Assembly: GCA_965230495.1 (NCBI GenBank)
Contig: CBDDLC010000002.1
Coordinates: 198,216-262,215 of the forward strand
Reading direction: 5' to 3'
Origin: JACJYM01 sp965230495
GTDB taxonomy: Bacteria > Bacteroidota > Bacteroidia > Chitinophagales > Saprospiraceae
DNA: 64,000 nucleotides
This document shows, piece after piece, positions 34,648-46,100 of this stretch (the stretch's first letter is position 1; each line of letters starts with the position of its first letter). Position numbers and translations under genes: made by a program. The notes below the pieces were generated by a model. That model was not told where the DNA came from. It did no database searches and worked only from the letters and a program-made list of their open reading frames with translations.

Positions 34648-35457
34648 ATGTCCAAGGAAATTAAAAAGAACGAGACAACCGAAGAGACTGAAATGGGTTT
34701 TTTCGAGCATTTGGAAATATTGCGATGGCACATTCTAAGGGCTGTAGCCTCAATAATGGTAATGGCAATAATTCTATTTATAGCGAAAGATTTTGTTTTT
34801 CAGGAGGTAATTTTTGCACCTAAACACGATGATTTCCTAACGTATAGATTTTTTTGTAGTATTTCTGAAGCCACATGCCTTACTCCGCCTGAGTTGGAGT
34901 TGCGAGCTATTGAATTGGGAGAGCAATTTTTTGTACATATCAAAGTCGCTATATGGCTTGGATTTACCTTGGCTTTTCCCTATGTGTTTTGGGAGTTTTG
35001 GAGGTTTGTAAAACCTGGACTATACCCTAAAGAGAAGAAGGCTGCAAGGGGCTTGGTATTTATTTGTTCTATGCTTTTTGTTTTAGGTGTTTTATTTGGA
35101 TACTATGTGGTTAGTCCTGTTGCTATCACCTGGCTTGGTAACTATTCAGTTGGGGTGGATACTGTAAACAATCCTTCCTTATCCTCCTATGTGAATTATC
35201 TGACTATGTTTACCATTCCTTCTGGAATAATGTTTGAACTTCCGGTGTTGATATACTTTTTGGCAAAGGTGGGTTTGGTGAGTTCGATTTTTCTTCGCAA
35301 GTATAGAAAACATGCGATGATAGTTGTACTTATCTTGGCAGCTCTCATTACCCCTCCTGATGTGGTAACTCAATTGTTAATTGGTATTCCGGTTATTTTT
35401 CTCTACGAAATTGGGATTATGGTTTGTAAAAGGGTCGAAAAACAAAACCAAGTGTAG
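34648..35457 (+). CDS. tatC: Sec-independent protein translocase TatC
   Basis: About 269 residues from the ATG at 34648. TatC is the receptor core of the twin-arginine pathway for folded proteins. The N-terminus 'MGFFEHLEILRWHILRAVAS' is the signal-peptide-binding start. Six helices follow; 'AIWLGFTLAFPYVFWEFWRF' and 'KPGLYPKEKKAARGLVFICS' are the family core, with 'MFTIPSGIMFELPVLIYF' and 'AALITPPDVVTQLLIGIPV' later. A loop with 'CLTPPELELRAIELGEQFF' lies after the first helix. No tatA/tatB is in the window. A PH-like gene starts 2 bases after its stop and is probably cotranscribed. Confidence 0.95.
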   Translation: MSKEIKKNETTEETEMGFFEHLEILRWHILRAVASIMVMAIILFIAKDFVFQEVIFAPKHDDFLTYRFFCSISEATCLTPPELELRAIELGEQFFVHIKVAIWLGFTLAFPYVFWEFWRFVKPGLYPKEKKAARGLVFICSMLFVLGVLFGYYVVSPVAITWLGNYSVGVDTVNNPSLSSYVNYLTMFTIPSGIMFELPVLIYFLAKVGLVSSIFLRKYRKHAMIVVLILAALITPPDVVTQLLIGIPVIFLYEIGIMVCKRVEKQNQV

Positions 35458-35459
35458 TT

Positions 35460-35912
35460 ATGCAAAGGGTATCGTCTAATAGTACAATCATTCTTAAGAT
35501 TTTTGTTCCTACAATTTGGGCTACATTTTTCCTTACATTTTCAATAGCTCTTTTAATAAACGACCCTCAAGATTTACATGGTATATTGTCTCATCCTATG
35601 TTCCGATGGTATTTTATAGGATTCGTGATAATATTCTTTTTATTGATGTATTTGACCGTTATAAGGCTTAAAAGGGTGGAGCTGGCAAAGGAGGGAATAT
35701 ATGTTTCCAATTATTTCAAAACATACAGATACGATTATAAGGATTTGAAAGAAATTAAGTTGTCGAACTTTGGGTTGTTTACTTTGGCAAGGTTTAAAAT
35801 GATGAGCAAAACCAAAATGGGAAAGACAATTCCGGTTTTGCTCAAGCGTAGGTACTTCGAAGAATTTGTTTTATCTTATCCTGAAGTTTTTGCTAATAAA
35901 CTCAGAGATTAG
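35460..35912 (+). CDS. Two-helix membrane protein with PH-like domain
   Basis: 150 residues. Two helices (about 10-32 and 42-62, 'YFIGFVIIFFLLMYLTVI') then a C-terminal region with 'VELAKEGIYVSNYFKTYRYD' and 'YKDLKEIKLSN', which looks like the bacterial PH (DUF304-like) fold. I do not recognise a characterised member. It is coupled to tatC by a 2-base gap. Its TAG stop abuts the reverse-complement stop of the convergent gene (TAGCTA at 35910-35915). Confidence 0.6.
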   Translation: MQRVSSNSTIILKIFVPTIWATFFLTFSIALLINDPQDLHGILSHPMFRWYFIGFVIIFFLLMYLTVIRLKRVELAKEGIYVSNYFKTYRYDYKDLKEIKLSNFGLFTLARFKMMSKTKMGKTIPVLLKRRYFEEFVLSYPEVFANKLRD

Positions 35913-37058
35913 CTAAATATTGAAGTCGAATTTATCGATTTCATCAAATACTTTTACCTGAAATACTTCAATCATAGTCATTAGCATTTCTTCGTCAGAA
36001 GGAAAACTTTCGCAACTTGAATCCAATATTATGTCTACTGCTCTTTCATCGCCATCAAAACTATTTGAATAACCTTCAAAAATCTCATAAATGTCAATGG
36101 GGTGAACGTATACTACTGCATCATTTCTACTATCAATAAACTTTATTCTTGACTTAAGATGAGCCTCTTTTTTTCTAAATGTTTCAGAGATATTCGCTTT
36201 AACAGTTATTGTTTTATTTTCACTGACGCTTGTTTTCGTTGAGTCTTGACTTTCTTTAACTTCCCATTTTTCTTCTTGTACTTGGATCTGTTTTGAAGAA
36301 GAATATGACTTTGTGTGCTGATTGTTGTCACTAATCCAAATGTCATTCAATTCTATAATAACGTGATAATCGATATTTACGTCTTCTTCACTATAATATT
36401 CAAAGTCCAACCATTTTTTATCTAGTTTGAAAAAGGGCCAAGAGATCATCTCTTCCTCTAATGTCCAAGATTCAAAGGATCGAATATTGTTGTTGTGTTC
36501 TACTGAGACAAACGTAGAGCCTTTATTCAATGCTTTTTCGAATAGATAGTCTATATCTTTAACATTTTCATTGTAATACAAAGCTTGCTCAAGATGAAGG
36601 TATGCCTGTCGAGCTTTAACCTTACTATTATGTGTCAATAGTTCCTTAGCCTCTGTATAATGATATCGAAAGGCTTTATCGGCATATTCAATTAAATCCT
36701 CGTTGTAATTAACTAACTTAAAATGTGGTTTATAACCATTTTTGCCAACTAAAGGCAATAGAGGCTCTATGATAAATTGCCTTTTTTGCATTTTGGAATA
36801 GATCGCATAAATCTCGTCGTAGTCTCTAGATTCATTCTTTTCTTTTAAGAATTCTATCCGGTTGAAATCTCGTTTAGTTGCCTTGACAAACGCATTTTCC
36901 AATGAAACTAAGTGTTCGTCTTTTTTATTCTTTTTACCTGCTATTTTGTTCACTAGTAACGAAATGGCTTCATCGTAATTTCCTTTTTCGATAAGTTTGT
37001 CAACCGACCGACAAGAGATAAATAAGGAAATAATAAGTATAAAGTAAAGTGCTTTCAT
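35913..37058 (-). CDS. Lipoprotein with TPR-like N-terminal half, function unknown
   Basis: 381 residues. Lipobox 'IISLFISC' (Cys near 16) makes it an outer-membrane or periplasmic lipoprotein. The N-terminal half has TPR-like helices ('LIEKGNYDEAISLLVNKIAG', 'ARQAYLHLEQALYYNENVKD'). The second half is beta-rich with a serine/lysine segment ('TKSYSSSKQIQVQEEKWEVK'). I recognise no family. It lies alone on the minus strand, convergent with the PH-like gene with no bases between the stops. Confidence 0.62.
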   Translation of the reverse strand: MKALYFILIISLFISCRSVDKLIEKGNYDEAISLLVNKIAGKKNKKDEHLVSLENAFVKATKRDFNRIEFLKEKNESRDYDEIYAIYSKMQKRQFIIEPLLPLVGKNGYKPHFKLVNYNEDLIEYADKAFRYHYTEAKELLTHNSKVKARQAYLHLEQALYYNENVKDIDYLFEKALNKGSTFVSVEHNNNIRSFESWTLEEEMISWPFFKLDKKWLDFEYYSEEDVNIDYHVIIELNDIWISDNNQHTKSYSSSKQIQVQEEKWEVKESQDSTKTSVSENKTITVKANISETFRKKEAHLKSRIKFIDSRNDAVVYVHPIDIYEIFEGYSNSFDGDERAVDIILDSSCESFPSDEEMLMTMIEVFQVKVFDEIDKFDFNI

Positions 37059-37136
37059 AAGGTTTAGTTTATAACCTTATATCGTAATGACCCCTTCAGA
37101 GGTTAATTTATTTTTTCAAATTATAATATAATTAAC

Positions 37137-37170
37137 AAAAAAAGGCTACCTCACTCTCTGAGATAGCCTT
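37137..37170 (-). terminator. Terminator of the 3420-residue protein gene
   Basis: On the minus strand: AAGGCTATCTC, short loop, GAGGTAGCCTT (11 bp, one G-U), then a run of Ts. It lies just past the stop at 37192. Confidence 0.88.
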
Positions 37171-37191
37171 ATTAAATGAACTATTGTACTA

Positions 37192-40100
37192 TTATCTTAT
37201 AACCACAAATTTGTGGAACATTGTCGTTTGATCTACATCCAATTTCATCACATATGATCCAGGGCTTAGATCATTAATATCGTATTGAATAGTATTATTA
37301 GAATAATATACACTTTCTGATCTAACCAATCTTCCTAAATCGTCTACTATAGACACTTGAACATTTCCTTCATAATTGGAAACAATATCTAAATTGATAT
37401 AGTGTCTTGCAGGATTAGGATATATGGAAGAAACCGTAGTGGCATCTCTATTGACTACTATTGAGATTATATCCGTAAACTCGAAGTTTCCATTATAATC
37501 AACTTGTTTTAATCTGTAGTAGTAAATACCATCTTTATCAATGTCGCTATCCGGTAGATTGTAAACTTGAAGTGTATTAGAATTTCCTTGTCCTTCCACC
37601 TCGTCAATAACAACCCAATTTCCATCTTCGAACTTTCTAAATACCTTGAAATAGTCATTGTTAACTTCTGAAACAGTTGCCCATTCAAGTTTGTTTACAT
37701 CTTCCTTACTATCATAATGACCTCTGAAGTATTCGTATTCAACTGGTAATACGGATTCTAATATTTCTACGAAATTATTATCCTCGTCATCTTCTCCTAA
37801 TGTTAGTACTACATTGATAATATCATCAGTATTGAGTATACCATCTGTAGGATCACCATCATTACTTTCATCACCATCATATACATCAAGGTACTCAGGA
37901 TTAATTTCTGTTTCAGGTTGTTCTACGATCGTATAATTACCTGGTAACAAGTCAACAAATTCATAGAAACCATTTCCATCTGTCCTTGCGGTACCAACTG
38001 GATTATTATTCTCATCTAGGAGTGTCAATTGAATACCAACAATTGGTGTATCACCATCACCATCACCGTCGCTATCTTCCCATACATATCCTGATATAGT
38101 TCCTACAGGAGTAACTGTTGCATCATCGGCATCATCTTCGTCGTCTGGATCTTCCGTATCGTTAGGGTCACCATCATCTTGGCTACCTATGTTTCCGTCA
38201 CCATCAGTATCTGGTCCATTATCTGGAGTAGAATCAGTATCTGTTTCATTCACATCTGTTATTTCTGCAATGTTGGTGTAATCACCGTTTGCTAAAACAG
38301 TAGCTGTAATCTGCAGTGAAGTAGAAGCACCATCTGCCAAGTTGCCAATATTCCATATACCTGTGTTAGGATTATAAGTATTTGGCGTAGCTGATACGAA
38401 AGAGAAACCAGAAGGTAAATTATCAGTTACTTGCACACCAGTAGCATCAGAAGGACCTTCATTAGTTACTGTGATAGTAAATGTTACATTATCACCGATA
38501 GAAGGTAGTCCATCGTTTACTACTTTAATCAAGTTAAGGTCAACTTCCGGGATAAAACCAAAATCTACGGTCATATCACCATCATCATCATTGGCATTAT
38601 CTTGATTACCACCAGTTCCTGGCTCGTTAGTTGTTTCTCCATTAGGCGTCAAGGTAATAACCGGAGAAATTACCGCAGTACCAGAACCACCAGGTTGATC
38701 ACCATTATCATCATTATCCTGACCATTGTCATTCATGTCTGTGTTAGGCGAACTAGTAGGATAATCTTCAGGCGTATTAGGTATTCTCACTTGATAATCA
38801 CCAGGAGCAAGCCCATCGAAGAAGTAGTTACCATCAGCATCAGTTACATCGGTATCAATCACGTCCCCATTATCATCTAATAATTGGACAGTTATTCCAG
38901 GTATCCCTTCTTCACCAGCATCCAACATTCCATTGCTATTTGAATCTAAGAAAACCGTAGATCCAATACTTCCCACTGCTTGAGGGATAACAAAGGCGTC
39001 ATCTCCATCATCTTCGTCATCAGGATCAAAAGTACTATCAGGATCTTGGCTACCAATATCACCATCGCCGTCAGTATCTGCACCATTTCCAGGTGTAGAG
39101 TCAGTATCTGGTTCATTAGTACTGGTAATTTCAGCTATATTAATATAATCGTTAACACCTGTTACAGTAGCAGTTATCTGCAGTGAAGTAGAAGCACCAT
39201 CTGCAAGATTACCGATGTTCCAAATACCAGTAGTATTGTTATAAACACCAGCAGGCGAAGCAGATACGAAAGTATAGCCAGAAGGTAAGTTATCAGTTAC
39301 TTGTACACCTGTAGCATCAGAAGGACCTTCATTAGTTACAGTAATAGTAAATGTTACATTTTCACCAATGTTTACTAAACTTTGATCAACAATCTTAATC
39401 AAGTTAAGGTCAACTTCCGGGATAAAACCAAAGTCTACGGTCATATCGCCATCATTATCGTTAGCGTCATCTTGATCACCACCAGTTCCTGGTTCGTTAG
39501 TAGTTTCTCCATTAGGTGTCAAGGTAATAACCGGAGAAATTACCGCAGTACCAGAACCACCGGGTTGGTCACCATTATCATCATTATCTTCACTATTATC
39601 ATTAGTATCTGTGTTAGAAGAACTAGTAGGATAATCTTCAGGAGCATTAGGTATTCTCACTTGATAATCACCAGGAGCAAGCCCATCGAAGAAGTAATTA
39701 CCATCAGCATCAGTCACATCGGTATCAATTACGTCCCCATTATCATCTAATAGTTGAACAGTTACCCCTTGAATACCTTCTTCACCAGCATCTAGGATAC
39801 CATTATCATTATAATCTAAGAAGACAGTAGAACCGATACTACCTACGGATTGAGGTTGCACAACAGCGTCGTCCGCATCGTCTTCATCATCAGGATCTTC
39901 CGTATCATTAGGATCACCGTCATCCTGACTACCGATATTTCCATCACCATCCGTATCTGGTCCATTATCAGGAGTAGAGTCAGTATCTGGTTCGTTAGTA
40001 TTAGTAATTTCTGCTATGTTAGTGTAATCACCAGTGGCAAGAACAGTAGCAGTTATCTGTAGTGAAGTAGAAGCACCATCTGCAAGATTACCGATGTTCC

Positions 40101-43100
40101 AAATACCAGTAGTATTGTTATAAACACCAGCAGGCGAAGCAGATACGAAAGTATAGCCAGAAGGTAAATTATCAGTTACTTGAACACCTGTAGCATCAGA
40201 AGGACCTTCATTAGTTACAGTAATAGTAAATGTTACATTTTCACCTATAGAAGGCAATCCATTATCTACTACTTTAATCAAGTTAAGGTCAACTTCCGGG
40301 ATAAAACCAAAGTCTACGGTCATATCACCATCATTATCGTTAGCGTCATCTTGATCACCGCCAGTTCCTGGTTCGTTAGTAGTTTCTCCATTAACAGTAA
40401 GTGTAATAACCGGAGAGGTTACCGCAGTACCAGAACCACCGGGTTGGTCACCATTATCATCATTATCTTCACTATTATCATTAGTATCTGTATTAGAAGA
40501 ACTAGTAGGATAATCTTCAGGCGTATTAGGTATTCTCACTTGATAATCACCAGGAGCAAGTCCATCGAAGAAGTAATTACCATCAGCATCAGTTACATCG
40601 GTATCAATTACGTCCCCATTATCATCTAACAATTGAACAGTTACCCCTTGAATACCTTCTTCACCAGCATCTAGGATACCATTATCATTATAATCTAAGA
40701 AGACAGTAGAACCGATACTACCTACGGATTGAGGTTGCACAACAGCGTCGTCCGCATCGTCTTCATCATCAGGATCTTCCGTATCATTAGGATCACCGTC
40801 ATCCTGACTACCGATATTTCCATCACCATCCGTATCTGGTCCATTATCAGGAGTAGAGTCAGTATCTGGTTCGTTAGTATTAGTAATTTCTGCTATGTTA
40901 GTGTAATCACCAGTGGCAAGAACAGTAGCAGTTATCTGTAGTGAAGTAGAAGCACCATCTGCAAGATTACCGATGTTCCAAATACCAGTAGTATTGTTAT
41001 AAACACCAGCAGGCGAAGCAGATACGAAAGTATAGCCAGAAGGTAAGTTATCAGTTACTTGTACACCTGTAGCATCAGAAGGACCTTCATTAGTTACAGT
41101 GATAGTAAATGTTACATTTTCACCTATAGAAGGCAATCCATTGTCTACTACTTTAATCAAGTTAAGGTCAACTTCCGGGATAAAACCAAAGTCTACGGTC
41201 ATATCACCATCATTATCGTTAGCGTCATCTTGATCACCACCAGTTCCTGGTTCGTTAGTAGTTTCTCCATTAACAGTAAGTGTAATAACCGGAGAGGTTA
41301 CCGCACTACCAGAACCACCGGGTTGATCACCATTATCATCATTATCTTCACTATTATCATTAGTATCTGTATTAGAAGAACTAGTAGGATAATCTTCAGG
41401 CGTATTAGGTATTCTCACTTGATAATCACCAGGAGCAAGTCCATCGAAGAAGTAATTACCATCAGCATCAGTTACATCGGTATCAATTACATCCCCATTA
41501 TCATCTAATAGTTGAACAGTTACCCCTTGAATACCTTCTTCACCAGCATCTAGGATACCATTATCATTATAATCTAAGAAGACAGTAGAACCGATACTAC
41601 CTACGGATTGAGGTTGCACAACAGCGTCGTCCGCATCGTCTTCATCATCAGGATCTTCCGTATCATTAGGATCACCGTCATCCTGACTACCAATATTTCC
41701 ATCACCATCCGTATCTGGTCCATTATCAGGAGTAGAGTCAGTATCTGGTTCGTTAGTATTAGTAATTTCTGCTATGTTAGTGTAATCACCAGTGGCAAGA
41801 ACAGTAGCAGTTATCTGTAGTGAAGTAGAAGCACCATCTGCAAGATTACCGATGTTCCAAATACCAGTAGTATTGTTATAAACACCAGCAGGCGAAGCAG
41901 ATACGAAAGTATAGCCAGAAGGTAAGTTATCAGTTACTTGTACACCTGTAGCATCAGAAGGACCTTCATTAGTTACGGTGATAGTAAATGTTACATTTTC
42001 ACCTATAGAAGGCAATCCATTATCTACTACTTTAATCAAGTTAAGGTCAACTTCCGGGATAAAACCAAAGTCTACGGTCATATCACCGTTTGCATCATTA
42101 GCGTCATCTTGATCACCTCCTGAACCTGGCTCATCAGTAGTCTCAGTTCCTGGAGAAAGCGTAATAACTGGAGAAGTTACCGCAGTACCGGAACCACCAG
42201 GTTGATCACCATTATCATCATTATCTTCACTATTATCGTTAGTATCTGTATTAGAAGAACTAGTAGGATAATCTTCAGGCGTATTAGGTATTCTCACCTG
42301 ATAATCACCAGGAGCAAGTCCATCAAAGAAGTAATTACCATCAGCATCAGTTATATCGGTATCAATCACGTCCCCATTATCATCTAATAATTGAACAGTT
42401 ACCCCTTGAATACCTTCTTCACCAGCATCCTGTATACCGTTATCATTATAATCTAGGAAAACAGTAGAACCAATACTCATTAACTCAGGAACAAAGCCAA
42501 AGTCTACGGTCATATCACCGTTTGCATCATTAGCATCATCTTGATCACCTCCTGAACCTGGTTCATTTGTAGTTTCCTGACCAGCTGCTAAATTGATAAC
42601 TGGAGAAGTTACTGCAGTACCTGTTCCACCAGGTTGGTCACCATTATCATCATTATCCTGACCATTATCATTAGTGTCCGTATTAGAAGAACTAGTAGGA
42701 TATTGGTCATCAGGGTTAGGAATTCTAATTTGATAATCACCTTCGCTAAGTCCATCGAAGAAATAGTTACCATCAGCATCAGTTACATCGGTATCGATTA
42801 CATCGCCATTTTCATCTAGTAACTCAACAGTAATACCTTCTAATCCCTCTTCACCGTCATCAAAAATACCGTTATCATTGGCGTCGATAAAAACAGTAGA
42901 CCCAATTGATAATTCAGCGGGGATAAAACCAAAGTCAATAGTCATATCACCGTTAGAATCTTCAGCATCATCTTGAGTTCCTCCAGAACTTGGCTCATTT
43001 GTTGTTTCATTTCCTGGAGACAAAGTGATAAGAGGAGAAGTTACCGCAGTGCCGGAACCACCAGGTTGATCACCGTTGTCATCATTGTCCTGACTATTAT

Positions 43101-46100
43101 CATTTGTATCAGTAGGAGTTGAACTTGTAGGATAAGATACATCTGGCGTAGGAATTCTCACCTGATAAACTCCAGGCATTAGATCATCAAAGAAATAATT
43201 ACCATCAGCATCAGTTACATCGGTATCAACCACATCACCATTTTCATCTAGTAGTTCAACAGTAACACCTTCGATACCACCTTCTGTCATATCTTGTATA
43301 CCATTGTCATTATTGTCAACAAATACTGTAGATCCAATACTTACTCTTGCAAAGAACCCAAAATCAACAGTTAGATTTGTATTGTTGTCTGTATCGCCAT
43401 CGTTAGTAGGCTCAGAGTTTAGGTCTAATGTGATAGCCTTTGAAATAATTCCGAAACCTGCTACTTCCTCACCATTATCATCGTTATTAACATCATTGTC
43501 AGGATCCGGAGCTTCACCATTACCTGTACTTGAATTATATCCTTCAAGAGGATTTCCATTGTTAAAGCTAGTAGGATCAACTTGTACAATATAATCTCCA
43601 GGTACAAGGTTCGTGAATAGATATTCACCATCCGCATTAGTAGTTGCGGTAAGACCAGTATTTACATCTGGAATATTATCTCCATCAGTATCTTCCCAAA
43701 GTATTAGTTTAACTCCTTGAATTGGAGATTCATCACCATCAAAAATTCCATTATTATTATTGTCATTCCATACCACATTTCCTAGGGATAGATCATCACA
43801 TAAATCAGCAGTAACAGTAACTTCATCTTCTGCTACACAACCACTCTCAGTAAATACTTTTACAGTATATGTTCTTGTTACATTAGTAGTTGCTGTCGGA
43901 TTGGCTACGACAATGCTGCTCAATCCATTCGAAGGACTCCATAGGTAACCAGTAATAACATCAGTAGACCCCGCAGGAAGTGATCCAGTAGGGTTACCAC
44001 CTAGTACAACAGGCTCACTATTACATGATAGAACATCATCTCCAGCATCGGCTATAGGATCAAGTGCTGAATCCTTAGTAACAGTTACCTGATCGGTAGC
44101 AACACAACCATTTTTACTTACCGTTAGAGTATAAGTCATTGTGTTTACGCCATCTGGTAAGCAAACTTCTGGATTAGAAATAGTTGTTGAACTTAGATAG
44201 TCAGAAGGGCTCCACACATATGTACCACCAGGTACTGCTATTTCCTCCGGTGTGCCACCTATTTCTACACAACCTTCAGTACAGACTCCAACATTTGCAT
44301 CTCCTGCATCTGCCCATACTTCAGAACCAATTTCTATCTCGTGTTCATAGTCACTGAAACATCCGCCAAGAGAATAAACTCTTAGAGTAACGGTTCTAGT
44401 CGTTTCTGCTAAAGCATTAGGGAATGTAACTTGTTCAACTCTATCGTCAGTATCACCATCAGCAGTTACACCACCATCAAAATTCCATTCATAAGTAGAA
44501 CCAGCACCCGCATCAAGAGCTTCAAAAGTTACTTCGACAGCTGGACATGTAAAATCAGGTGCTATAATATCAGAGATAGGCTGTGCTTCTACAGTTACAG
44601 TTACATTGTCAGTTCCTTTACAACCTAATTCATCGGTAATAGTTACTGTATAAGTTCTTGTTTCATTAGGACAAACTGTAATCGAGCAGTTTTCTTCTCC
44701 AGTATTCCATTGGCATTCAGTATTACCGAAGCCACCTAAAGCACTTGCGGTCAAAGTAACACACTGTCCATTACATATGGCGACATCTTGACCTGCATCA
44801 ACAGGAAGAACACAATCATAAAATCCAATATCTAAAGAGTGATTGGTTTCACCCGGAAGACCTGTTGTAAAGCTTATGGAGGCTTTATCTAAAACATTAT
44901 CTGGTACTCCAAATCCCTTAATAGTGGCATCACTATCAATAAGATCATGCTGGTTACCATTGGCATTAGGTATTGTTAAAATTAAATTTTCACCGTTATA
45001 TTCGAAACCATCTTCAGAATCTTCAACAACGATAAAATAGTTAGTCTCAAATTCAAGACCAGTATTAAAATAATAGTACCCATGATCATCCGTTGTTGTT
45101 TGATCTACAAGTGTACCATCTTCTGCGTATAAACTTATAGTTGCTCCTTTAATAGGTTCTTCTTCAGGATCTTGAATTCCATTATTGTTGTCGTCTATCC
45201 AAACGTAATCACCTACTTCAATGGGTGCAGGGTCACAAAATACTTCTATATCTCCAAGACCGTTGGCTTTACCAAAGCCATCAGGATTATTGGTATCAGA
45301 TTGTATAAATTCGTAAGCTGTCAGTGGTGATCCATCCGTAACACTAAATCTAACCACACCTTGAGACCAAGCTCTAAAAGGATCAATTACAGTGGACATT
45401 GCTTCACCAGAACCAGCAAATTTAGCTAGTGCACCTGTTGCTGTTTCTGTATGACCTAAGTAAGCATCACCACAGAAAAACTCTCCACCACCAGGTCCTT
45501 CTCCATTATTTGCACCACAACCTGTTTTACCAAGAGATTCTCCGTTATTTTCAAGAGTATAAGAACCATCTCCATTTGGATCAGCTCTTAAAACATCACC
45601 AGGAGCGAAAATACTGTAAAGCGTATTATCTCCATCGTTGGTAGAATAGTTTTGGAAACCATATTGGTCTCCAGATCTGTTTCTAACCCCTAAGATCATA
45701 GCTCCGTCAACTTCGAACTCAATGTCAGTCAACATTGGTTGGGAGACCCCGCTACTAGGCCATTCACTGTCCCAGGCACCCCACTGAGCACCACCACCTG
45801 CACCTCTTGTCCAGTCAAATGGGAAGTTAACTATATATTCATCTGCCGCTGCAAACGTATTAGTTTCAGGGTCAAATTCATATACATAAGCTTCAGGAGT
45901 AGAACCATCGGATTCTCCACTACAAACACCTCCTAAATATAATTTTCCAGCATAATATTTGAGAGCGAAAGGCCTCCAATCATCTCCACATCCCGGATTA
46001 GGTGTAGGTAAAGTAGCTGAAAGAGTAGGGTTGTTAGTTACGGGATTTTGTATGTCAATTAGAATTAACGTTTTATCAAAAAGGTTAGTAACATATAAAG

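Noticed and set aside
38602..42819. A ladder of plus-strand open frames of 61-149 codons, repeated every 879 bases, with similar translated sequences
   Set aside because: They are antisense shadows of the repeated minus-strand gene; their identity and spacing come from the 879-bp tandem repeat, and the codons are those expected of a shadow frame.
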